DNA of 64,000 nucleotides, taken from positions 8,273,710 to 8,337,709 of the forward strand of contig CP136062.1 in the NCBI GenBank assembly GCA_032622095.1, read 5' to 3'. A model generated the notes under the pieces. That model was not told the DNA's origin. It saw nothing but the letters and a program-made list of their open reading frames with translations, and did not search any database. The DNA is from Siphonodentalium dalli. Lineage: Eukaryota; Mollusca; Scaphopoda; Gadilida; Siphonodentaliidae. How positions within the stretch are numbered: the stretch's first letter is position 1; each line of letters starts with the position of its first letter. Shown in pieces: positions 52,646 through 62,174 of this stretch. The translations under genes were made by a program, and so were the position numbers.

Positions 52646-54339
52646 TGCGGAAGGTCAATCGTTCTACTAACAACAGTGTTCACACCAGATGGTTGGTGGT
52701 TTCATACGCATCTCGACCCAGGGACGTGGCTGTAGATGGTCTGGTGTGTCCGCTTTCGAAATTCCAACTGCACCCCCTTCGAGGGTGCTGCCCTTGAACC
52801 ACACCAAACTCACAAGTTTGCACCCCATGGGCTTTGATTTTTTCGATGTGCCCTCAATTGAATGAATAATATAAGGAAGTTGTAAACCACACTCGTTCGT
52901 CGTACACACCGCCAAAAAATAGCGTTATTAAAGGACTTTTTTACCAATAAAATTTAAAACAATACCAATCGTGCTTGGTATCGTTGTGATTGTTTATTGG
53001 TAAAAATTTGGATAACTAAATCGGATTCTGATGAAATTCCGTTGGATGTTAACTGGATGATACGGGGACCATCGAATCGGTTTATTTATCTTTAACACCC
53101 TTTGTTGTTTAATAATATAAGGGGCAAATTCGGTCTTATATTTGAATGAACGTACAGGTAGGAAATTATTGGACCCTGGGTCTAAATACAATACACTTCA
53201 CACAGAATATTGGTTGGGAAATTTAGCTATTAATAAATTATATTTTCGAACTGACATAACCTATTTTATGAAACTTTCAACTGTTTTCGCTAAAAATCGA
53301 TTGGCCTATGGAATTATTTTTGAAATCCAATTGTTGAAAATGTGATCAAAGTGAGTGAAAGAAAGACACACAACCCATTCCCGACGACGCATGGCCCCTA
53401 ATGAAAGCAACTGATTACCCAGATGTCGATCCTATCCATAATGGTAAGTAGTACTAAGTACATGTATGAAGATTTTGTGCCGGCCCACAGCAACGGTCTG
53501 GAGCAGCTCAGGATAAAGGTACTATGTAAATACTGACTGAGACTGAGAACATGTAGTTCCATAGTATTCCTTGGGAGTAGTATATGTGACCCGTCATATC
53601 AAAACTAGTCGTAAGTCGAGAAATATTTTATGACGACTGTAATTTGTCAAATAAATGCGTAACCGTAGAGGTCAATTTCCAACAAATTCAGGCTGCAGGG
53701 CATGACAACTGATTCCAATTTGAAGAATAAAATCGATGTCTCCAATCTAGAGGTCACCGAAGATCCATATGAAGGTTGATGACGATCGGATGTTGAATGT
53801 GGCATGTAGGTTGTACCGAAGGATTTAGTAATCCAAAGAGCAATTTAATCCAAGATGGCCGCTGGCGGGAATGTTTTTCAACGAAATTCGGAAAACAAAT
53901 TATGTCTCCCCTCCAGTGTCACCCAAAATATCCATATGAAGTTTGGTGATGATCAGATGAGCGACGTGGTCTGTAGGTTGTGCCAAATGTTTTAGTCATG
54001 CAAAGAGTAAAATCTAAGATGGCTGCCGGCGGCCATAGTTTAATCGAAATGTTTTCATATTCAATTTCGAAATAAAAAAAATGGGTCCCATCTAGAGGTC
54101 ACCCCAAATATCCGTATGAAGTGTGTTAACGATCGGATGAGAGATGACCTGTAGGGTGTCCGATACATGGTTATCAGAAATTCCCAAAAAGTTGGCATTG
54201 AGTTAATCGTAAAATTGGTAGACCGCACTACTCGATCTCCAAACAATGATAGTGTCAGCTCGTGACATCAGGGTCAGGAGATTTTGTGTCCACAAGCGAC
54301 TAATTCTATTGTATTATGCGTCTTTATTATAAACCCTGT

Positions 54340-54408
54340 GCCAATGCATTCTCTTATAAATGTGAGTCGACCATAGGTCGCTTCGCATATATAAGCGAAT
54401 GCATTGGC
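54340..54408. repeat. 69-bp foldback element, unit C
   Basis: Duplicate of the foldback at 47,434-47,502, at offset 6,906. Unit D ends before this position. Confidence 0.65.
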
Positions 54409-55959
54409 CTAGCAAATTTTATATTATTTTTTATAATTTTTTAAAAATGTAAGAAAAAATGACAAAAATGATAAAAACAATTGTTAAAGAATGTGAGAAA
54501 ACTGAGATGCCAAGGCAAAGCGGCAGCATATCATTTATCCCACGGGTGGCTACATTGTATACATATTGGAAGGGAAAACCCGCGATGGCTATAAATAGAT
54601 ATGACAGTACTGCATAATTATATTCAATCACGTATACTACAGTACATGCGGAGCGATATGGAAATCAGGAACTCAATTTGCCAGCTTCTTTTCCTCACTT
54701 CACTAATTGTCAACTGAGATAATGCCTTTGTTTGTCCTAAATGGGCGAGTATATGCTAAGGCATTGGAACAATGCCAATCGAGATTGAGGGAGGAACTAT
54801 TTCGTCTGGCGTCAGGTCACATGGGTAATCACACGGACAGCAAACAGCCTTTTTGTGATAGCATTCGCCACAGCTCGGTCGACAATTATTTAGCGTCCCA
54901 TCCTCCCACCCAGTATTCCTCCCTCCGTTTTGGGAGGAGGCATCCCTTTGTGGTTCAGATATTTTAGGATGAACTTGACTGTACCACATCGATCGCATAG
55001 AAAAAACTGTAACCTTTTCGTCGATTAACTGTAACCGTTAGTCGATATCGAAATTTGGTTTTTGTCAATATTATAATTTACATCGGCAGATAACGCACCA
55101 TATAAGGCATTGGTGTATGTGCACACGATGCCTGTGGTGTGCCTTAGTATGAATATGTACAAAAACCTCCTTGTTACAATGCATGGGTGTATTCGTCAAT
55201 GCTGCATGTTTCTGTTTATTAGCGTATCCAGGATATCATAAATAGGGATTTTGATACACCACAATTGATCTTTCCACAGCTGTGAAGCAAATCACTATTA
55301 GCAGACATTTTCGACGAATCAGCGATTGACCTGCAATGCAAATTATGATGCATCTTTCTTCACATTAATTTTGCATACGTTCAGTGTTGAATTGCCTATA
55401 TTCAAAACTGTTTTGTTGCCAAGGGCAATTTATTCATGGTCATAAGAATGTTTTTCACTCTGCATGTGTCTTGTCATAATTTTCACAATTAAAGGCTAAA
55501 ATGTATGTTCTCAGGTCTACATATTCTTAAAGAGTAAGATATGTTTGTCTGTTCCCGACTCCTGGACCGATTTCAACCAAATGTGTGTGGTTCTCTGGGT
55601 ACCATGGCGAATGTTATGGCGGCGTTATTTTTTGTAAATTTTTTTTAAATGTTAAAATTAAGCAGTTAGTTCTCTAAAGAAATTAAAAAATTAAATTAAA
55701 AAGTTTTTTTTTAATTCAAAATGACTATTTCTTCAAGCTCCTCCCATTAATTAATGTGTGGGGATAACTCCATTCAACTAGCCACATGGGCGCCGACCAA
55801 TCAGAATGCTGGATTTAGTGATCATCACACTTAGTATGTAAATATATCACTTTAACATATTTATTACAAGATTTCATCGAAAAATCTCATTGATAAAGTT
55901 GTCATTTAACCCGTGTTTTATGTTAAAATCCTCGAGGCGACATCTAGAACTTAGCCAAC

Positions 55960-56098
55960 TACAGTAATGCTCTAATTAATCGACTTCTTAACCACAGCAT
56001 AATTATGGGTAACTTTTCAGGATTTAGTCGGAAATATGGCTTGTTGCCTTTCATCGGAAAGCTCTCGACGAGAGTCGATTAATTAGAGCATTCCTGTA
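55960..56098. mobile_element. Pogo/Tigger-like MITE, copy in partial unit D
   Basis: Fourth copy. Its presence in the divergent unit D shows that insertion preceded the tandem amplification. Confidence 0.72.
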
Positions 56099-56568
56099 TG
56101 CGGAAGGTCAATCGTTCTACTAACAACTGTGTTCACACCAGATGGTTGGTGGTGTCATACGCATCTCGACCCAGGGACGTGGCTGTAGATGGTCTGGTGT
56201 GTCCGCTTTCGAAATTCCAACTGCACCCCCTTCGATGGTGCTGCCCTTGAACCACACCAAACTCACAAGTTTGCACCCCATGGGCTTTGATTTTTTCGAT
56301 GTGCCCTCAATTGAATGAATAATATAAGGAAGTTGTAAACCACACTCGTTCGTCGTACACACCGCCAAAAAATAGCGTTATTAAAGGACTTTTTTACCAA
56401 TACAATTTAAAACAATACCAATCGTGCTTGGTATCGTTGTGATTGTTTATTGGTAATGCACTAATTTGGATAACTAAATCGGATTCTGATGAAATTCCGT
56501 TGGATTTTAACTGGATGATACGGGGACCATCGAATCGGTTTATTTATCTTTAACACCCTTTGTTGTTT

Positions 56569-56712
56569 CCAAAATTTAACTTTTCAACCTACTCCGGGTT
56601 TAGGTCCAGACAAATATCCCAAGTCTTGGGATAAATATTCTCATCTTCTGCCCGCCCCTTCGATCTGTTGAAAGAGTCCAATTTAACTTAATATGACTAA
56701 ATATTCCCCAAC
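56569..56712. repeat. 144-bp segment present only in unit D
   Basis: Units A-C read TTGTTTAATAATATAAGG, while D has 144 bp in place of the AA before TAATATAAGG. No terminal inverted repeats or clear target duplication flank it, so it may be ancestral sequence deleted before A-C amplified. It contains the near-perfect palindrome TATCCCAAG-T-CTTGGGATA at 56,615-56,633. Confidence 0.75.
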
Positions 56713-57067
56713 TAATATAAGGGGCAAATTCGGTCTTATATTTGAATGAACGTACAGGTAGGAAATTATTGGACCCTGGGTCTAAATACAATACACTTTA
56801 CACAGAATATTGGTTGGGAAATTTAGCTATTAATAAATTATATATTCGAACTGACATAACCTATTTTATGAAACTTTCAACTGTTTTCGCTAAAAATCGA
56901 TTGGCCTATGGAATTATTTTTGAAATCCAATTGTTGAAAATGTGATCAAAGTGAGTGAAAGAAAGACACACAACCCATTCCCGACGACGCATGGCCCCTA
57001 ATGAAAGCAACTGATTACCCAGATGTCGATCCTATCCATAATGGTAAGTAGTACTAAGTACATGTAT

Positions 57068-57965
57068 ATAACGTCGGCCAATAATGTAAATGCAAATAAC
57101 AATTTCACTATATATTATATAAATTTTGTTGCAGTTGGCTCACCATACAATACCAGTCGATGTGGTGAATTATACCCGTAAATTATATGTGGTGAATTAT
57201 ACCCGTAAAACGTTATAGATTACAAAACGAACGTGTATTCCGGTACGGGCACATGTAGCTACCCGTACGTGCACGTACCGGTAGACGTACTGGTTTGAAA
57301 TCGCAAACTCGTTAATGTTTAATGGCAGTGCGTACGGGAAAATATATTGAATAATATCTAATACCCTCTTAAATTCTCGTGAAGAGATTATATCAATAAT
57401 CAACGGAGTGGCATTTTGTTGGGTCATTTTTGGGCATTCTCAAATAATCATGCAGACGTAACTTAGATACTATAGTATAAGGAAATTGCAAATCATGCAA
57501 TAGATTTATTGTCGTTCGAATCGGTGCTGTCGCCGCCCAAAAATAAATAAATGTGTGGCCCAGGGACCGATGACAAAAGCCAACTAATCGATATAAATAC
57601 ACGTACGATTGGCTGACAGCATTTAGGAAGAAATAGCTTGTGCACGAACACCATGACTGTGGTAATGTAAGTAAGAAACTTTGTTCATGTGACGTCAGAA
57701 ATATATAAATAAACATGGGAATTCCCAATGTCATGTCTGTGTGACGATTTGCAGTAGGTCCCCGAATTCGCGGTATTCCCCTAACATGGGCGAAATATGT
57801 TGATTTTAATGAGGGAATGGGTGCGTATATGTCAATTGATATGTATTTTAAACAAATAACGAAACGATCATCATAATAGTGGTTTGTTTTATCAATTATA
57901 TGCGCCGAATTAACTTGGTGCAAATCAAACGACGAGAAATATTCACTATATAGATCTATATATCC
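57068..57965. other. AT-rich low-copy DNA, no supported gene
   Basis: Holds a 23-bp direct repeat (57,160-57,182 and 57,187-57,209), the inverted words CCGGTACG/CGTACCGG near 57,240-57,285, a TGACGTCA at 57,690-57,697 followed by a TATATAAATA stretch, and the 16-bp palindrome TATATAGATCTATATA at 57,947-57,962. A minus-strand open frame of 176 codons (57,393-57,923) is the longest outside the satellite. It has no recognisable domain and overlaps motifs shared with the neighbouring tandem, so it is not called as a gene. Confidence 0.6.
57160..57209. repeat. Two-copy 23-bp direct repeat
   Basis: ATGTGGTGAATTATACCCGT plus AAA occurs at 57,160 and again at 57,187, a 27-bp period with four bases between copies. 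It lies right beside the end of partial unit D. Confidence 0.85.
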
Positions 57966-58826
57966 GCGTGTGCCAGAAGGACTCCTTATAAATTTGTAAA
58001 TAAGATGAAGAATATTTATTAGATGTTATTTATTAAGTCAATCAAATAATATTATTCATTAGTTAGCGCCTATATATATACTCCCGGAGATTGCTGCGCG
58101 GGTGTCCTGATCACGCAAATTAAATCGCGGAGGTCCCTCAACTCCCATTCATAATTCACGGAGTTCCTTCTAAATTGGCAAAACGAACAACTTTAAAGAA
58201 GGAAAGTGGTGTATACAGGGTAATTTTAAAACAAATTCAACGAATAATAAATAATAATAGTTTTTTCCATCAATTATATCCTCGGATATCCCTTTGCGGA
58301 GATTGAATATCATATCACGATAAAATATTTGCCGAGGGCCCCATATATACTGACAATGCATGCCCGAAGGTTCCATTATAATTTGTGAATAAAAGAATAT
58401 TGATGTTATTCAGTCCATCAAATAATATTATTCATTAACTATAGCACCTACATGTACATGCATGGATGTCCCGAACGCGCAAATTAAATCGCGGATGTCC
58501 GTCAATTTGCATTCACAATTCATGGAGTTCCTTCTAAATTATCAAAACGAACAACTTTAAAGAAGGAAAGTGGTGTCTACTGGCTACCTTTAAGACATAT
58601 TGAACGATTAATAAATAATAATGGTTTTATTCATCAATTATATTCGCGGATATCCCTTTGCGGAGATTGAATATTATATCACGATATTTGCGGAAGTCCC
58701 CATATATAATACGTGTCCATGCATGCCCGGAGGTCCCATTATAATGTGTGAATAGGATGAAGAATATTAATGCTTTTCAGTCAATTACAAATATTATTCA
58801 TTAACTATAGTGCCTACATGTATACC
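57966..58826. repeat. Tandem repeat of about 365 bp, 2.3 copies
   Basis: GAGTTCCTTCTAAATT lies at 58,161 and 58,525, and GATTGAATAT at 58,301 and 58,665, both 364 bp apart. The AATATTATTCATTA and AAAACGAACAACTTTAAAGA blocks also repeat. A third partial copy starts near 58,729. Within each copy a degenerate motif GCGGAnGTCC recurs (for example GCGGAGGTCC, GCGGATGTCC, GCGGAAGTCC), hinting at a shorter ancestral period. Copies are clearly diverged, so this tandem is older than the 3,453-bp units. Confidence 0.8.
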
Positions 58827-58950
58827 TAGAAGAACGATCGCTGTGTGCATGGGTGTCGACCACATCGCACTATTATACTAAAATACGTCTCAATTGACAT
58901 ATACATACATTCTTTAAAGTTTCTTCAACATAGCCACCAGAGACCTCTAG

Positions 58951-59245
58951 CGTTAATTACGGTTTAGTTATTAGCTTACATTCATCTTCATTGGTTTTAC
59001 GGTTTTAGTTATTAGTTTTACATTCATCTTCATTGGTTTTACGGTTTTAGTTAATTACGGTTTTAGTTATTAGTTTTACATTCATCTTCATTGGTATTAC
59101 GGTTTTAGTTAATTACGGGTTTAGTTATCAGTTTTAATTACGGTTTGAGTTATTAGTTTTACATTCATCTTCATTGGTTTTACGGTTTTAGTTATTAGTT
59201 TTATATTCATCTTCGTTGATTTTACATTCATCTTATTGGTTTGAC
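58951..59245. repeat. Minisatellite with TTTACATTCATCTTCATTGG core
   Basis: About five degenerate units built from TTACGGTTTTAGTTATTAG and TTTTACATTCATCTTCATTGG, joined with variable lengths of roughly 45-75 bp. Some units contain only the GTTTTAGTTAATTACGG half, so the array is irregular. Confidence 0.85.
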
Positions 59246-59600
59246 AATAAGGTTTATTAGGTTGATAACGATAATCATTGATCGTGGGAAATCGTCTATT
59301 GGTTTGAAATATGTCTATTGATTAAGAAAATGTGGCTATGGAAACGGAATGTAAGTTTATTAAATATGCGATAGCTGTACTAATTGTTTGTTATTAGATA
59401 TTAGTTGAACAATGAATACTATTAAATTAAAATAGAACATTAATTCTGCATCGGTCAACATTGATTATGAATCTATATCTATTAAAATGGAATTGTCTCT
59501 TATTGAATCCAAGAATGACTATTGGTTTGAAAATGGAGACTATTGGTTTGAAATATATTGCTATTAAAACGGGATAGACTTATATTGAATGTGCGATGCA
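59246..59600. repeat. Degenerate AT-rich repeats with TATTGGTTTGAAA words
   Basis: TATTGGTTTGAAA recurs near 59,298, 59,520 and 59,541, and the related word TTATTGGTTTGAC closes the minisatellite at 59,232. The rest is AT-rich with no convincing frame or element. It may be a decayed extension of the neighbouring minisatellite. Confidence 0.45.
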
Positions 59601-59915
59601 TGTAATTGTTTTCACACACCACCATTAGCTTTTATTTCATGTAATTTCCGACCGAATGGCCGCCCATACTCAGCCGCCATAATAATATACCTACCAATCA
59701 CGACTCCATTGAATCAGTTATATCAGTTTAGTTTGGACACGCGTAGTCACACCAACATATACAATTGTTTATTATTTAGAAAGGATCTGTCTTATGCAAG
59801 GGATGAACGAAAGATCATTAAAAGTGTAGCGGTCGCGTTGTAAATATAGAAGGCCGATGACTTCTCTGATCGAGAGGTCTAGATCTCTTGGTCACGGTCG
59901 TTAGACGATTTGTGT
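59601..59915. other. Low-copy DNA, no gene seen
   Basis: A plus-strand open frame of 84 codons begins just upstream at 59,589, but it has no recognisable domain and no context. The last 60 bases are rich in short inverted words around GATC and CTCT and lead directly into the 5S-derived sequence. Confidence 0.5.
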
Positions 59916-59990
59916 GATCACCGAAGTTAAGCAACGTCGAGCCCGGTTAGTACTTGGATGGGTGACCGGCTTGGGATTCTGGGTGCTGCC
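59916..59990 (+). pseudogene. 5S rRNA-derived sequence lacking a 5S-like 5' end
   Basis: GATCACCGAAGTTAAGCAAC, then GAGCCCGGTTAGTACTTGG and ATGGGTGACCGGCTTGGGA, then GGGTGCTG, match the 3' two-thirds of animal 5S rRNA (roughly bases 40 to 113). The internal promoter regions, an A box around AAGTTAAGCAACGTCGAG and a C box around TACTTGGATGGGTGACCG, look intact. The preceding bases (about 59,870-59,915) do not resemble the 5S 5' third, and no terminal T-run follows. It is therefore not a functional 5S gene as read: either a truncated pseudogene or the polymerase III head of a 5S-derived SINE (SINE3 type). Confidence 0.7.
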
Positions 59991-60010
59991 AACTTTCGGT
60001 GCTACTGCGC

Positions 60011-61150
60011 ACTTCTCTCTCTCATTCTGTTACAAAAGTGTTCAAAGTAGCCCCGGTATATCATTATTACTGTTGATTCCGCGGGGAGGGGGACTCCAGG
60101 ATATACACAAGGTTGAAATTTTAGGGTTTTAATTTTCGGAACCCACCACCCATTTTCGATCTCGGAGACCCACTCTTCCAACACAAGTTGTTTATCCAAA
60201 GGCAATTGGGGACCCACCCCAAACTTTGATGAAAACATGGTGAAAATAGCAGGATAATGCAGACAGAGGATGTGAAATGTTTTAAATAACAATCCGGATG
60301 AAATGCCAGTCAATTATGCTTAAGTCTGTTCCTTTAGTCAATGACAAGTAATTGAGTATCCTCATGATAACACTGATAAGATGCATGCATTCTTACGAAC
60401 GTCCTTTGCCTAAAACTACATGATGGAATCATTCCGAGGCAACATTTAATTGATATATATGTCAGATTGGCAGTGTATCTGTATACATTATCTTTTTATT
60501 GACAATAATCATGTTATTGTATTTATATTGAATAAAGTCATGAATTTGCTTGAATAATACAAAAATAAAACATCTGAACTGAATTAACGGTTGTATTGGG
60601 TGTATTAACCCTTTCCGCATGTGCACGTGTTTGGCGGCGTTCACCGTTCGGACTCCCATGAACTTAGCGCAATTTAGCGGCAGACGATAGCATTGAGTCA
60701 CGGACTACATATGTCAGCCTTGGTAACGTATGGCATGGTGTTATATATAATACTTATATATAACTCCGATTTTACAAACAACTAAATACGTCCACCACAG
60801 CCGACAATGTTAACAAGGATAAATTACATTGATACAAATGAAAAATTCAGATAAATGAGACGTTTACGAACGTTATTCTGGGGCAAAATAGTCCTTGGGA
60901 GACAGCAAGACCACGCCCCTTGACACGGATCGTGTGAGTGATTTTTACACGTGGACTTTGTCGTGGTAACAATTGTTCAGCCAATTACAGCTGTCCGGTA
61001 CAGCTTTGTTCGAAATTAAACTTCGATATACGCAAACATCATAAAATAGTTGTTTTTTCTGTAATTATAACGTATTGTTATCCTTCATCCCATTTTCCTC
61101 TCTTCTGATTGGCTGAGAGTGCGTCACATGGCGGGCCGTAAATCACCATA
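60011..61150. other. Low-copy DNA after the 5S-like head, no supported gene
   Basis: Directly downstream of the 5S-like segment comes a region with repeated ACCCAC words (about 60,138-60,222), which could be the body of a SINE. A minus-strand open frame of 103 codons at 60,002-60,313 overlaps it and has no recognisable domain. A CCAATTACAGCTG stretch near 60,979 and the surrounding DNA give no clear gene. Confidence 0.5.
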
Positions 61151-61166
61151 TTACCCTCGAGGGTAA
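61151..61166. repeat. 16-bp perfect palindrome TTACCCTCGAGGGTAA
   Basis: Perfectly self-complementary and GC-rich at its centre, in a region with TCTGATTGGCTGAGAG just upstream (near 61,103). The CCCTCG core reappears in the loop of the long inverted repeat at 62,091-62,100. It may be the centre of a decayed palindromic element. Confidence 0.65.
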
Positions 61167-62005
61167 CAATGTCTCAGTTATTGACCGCTCAGCTGTTACC
61201 AGTAAACATAGCACTACGAAGAACTCAACGTGCAGAGACACTCTCACGGCTCTCTAATAATTTTCGAAAACACTGTTTTTATATACCCCACTATTTCGTA
61301 ACAACCGCGAACTGTGGTGTTTGCTAATTTGCACAATTGTGTGGGGTTTTTTTGCAATTAAAGCACGCTATGTATAAATGGTGTTAGCACGGACACAAAT
61401 CCGTTATAAGGTGTATTGTTCCTATTAGACATTTTTATATCACTAATAAAAACCGTGGGACAAATAGATAATCCTTATTATGCAGTTGGTATGTGCTGCA
61501 GACAATCGCACATACGATGTACATACGTTACTAATACGTTTATGTACTAGATCAAATAGCCACTCTTTACTGTTTATCAATTGACTATTTCTTTTCGGCA
61601 ACACATTCCTCAGACTTCAGAAGAATACACTTATGTTGCGTAACAATCTGTAAAATATGTCAATTTCTTTTTGCACAACTACAACGTGTTAGTTTCACAG
61701 TTTAGCGCTCTGGAAATTAACACGTGTGCCTGCGTCTTTACGCTCATTTGAACGAAACCGAACATTTCGCTGCATGCTACTCAACTTCGAAATTGCTTTA
61801 CTCCTCTTTCCGTGAACCGATTCCCATCATGCGACCAGCAAAATGACCGGAGAATAGCTGCGCAAATGATGGGTGTGTTAATTGATCCAGAATGTGAATG
61901 TTTTATTTTCTGAAAAACATAAAATTAACTCTTCGAACTGGATTAAGGAATATACGCACGCACTTAGGCCTGCTATTAAGGAGGTTCGTGTGTACTCCAT
62001 TGTCA
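61167..62005. other. Low-copy DNA, no gene seen
   Basis: AT-rich with short GC-richer stretches. No recognisable coding exon, RNA gene or transposon was found by reading both strands. Confidence 0.5.
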
Positions 62006-62174
62006 GATAACAAAACAGTTATCACCCTTTTTTCGTGAGACACGGGGATTTGTCGCCGCTCTCGACCTGGAATGTCACCCTCTGGCCTAGCGACCCTCGG
62101 GTGACATTCCAGGTCTCGAGCGGGCGACAAATCCCCGTGTCTCACTCAATCGCGGGCGATAACTGTATAATAAC
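62006..62174. repeat. Long imperfect inverted repeat (169 bp)
   Basis: The inner left arm (62,035-62,080) reads GTGAGACACGGGGATTTGTC... and the inner right arm (62,099-62,145) is nearly its reverse complement. The stem is about 46 bp with one small mismatched patch (GCCGCTCTCGACC versus GCCCGCTCGAGACC). The loop is 18 bases. Outside a short non-matching spacer the symmetry continues with CAGTTATCACCC on the left and GGGCGATAACTG on the right. The arms are GC-rich against AT-rich flanks. It could be a MITE, a foldback element or a structured non-coding transcript. A minus-strand open frame across it (61,903-62,145) is a by-product. Confidence 0.85.

Larger units (their letters stand above)
51993..55445. 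repeat. 3,453-bp tandem unit, copy C
   Basis: Third full copy, by eye identical to B. Identity this high over 3.4 kb of non-coding DNA implies a very recent duplication, or an assembly that repeated one unit. Confidence 0.95.
55446..57067. repeat. 3,453-bp tandem unit, partial copy D
   Basis: Partial fourth copy that stops matching at about 57,067, just after the splice-donor-like GTAAGT. It is the most divergent copy. It has five extra bases after TTGGTAA (near 56,455), a 144-bp segment at 56,569-56,712 absent from A-C, and several substitutions (for example ACTGTG for ACAGTG at 56,127). Divergence at the array edge fits less homogenisation of terminal copies. Confidence 0.93.

Noticed and set aside
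57690-57697. TGACGTCA with a nearby TATA-like stretch as a promoter
   Set aside because: An eight-base palindrome is expected about once in a window this size, and no supported transcript start or gene follows.
57393-57923. 176-codon minus-strand open frame, the longest outside the satellite
   Set aside because: No recognisable domain, low-complexity AT-rich DNA, and it shares motifs with the neighbouring tandem repeat.
60608-60640. TTAACCCTTT resembling a piggyBac-type end
   Set aside because: No matching inverted terminus was found downstream; a ten-base match is expected by chance.
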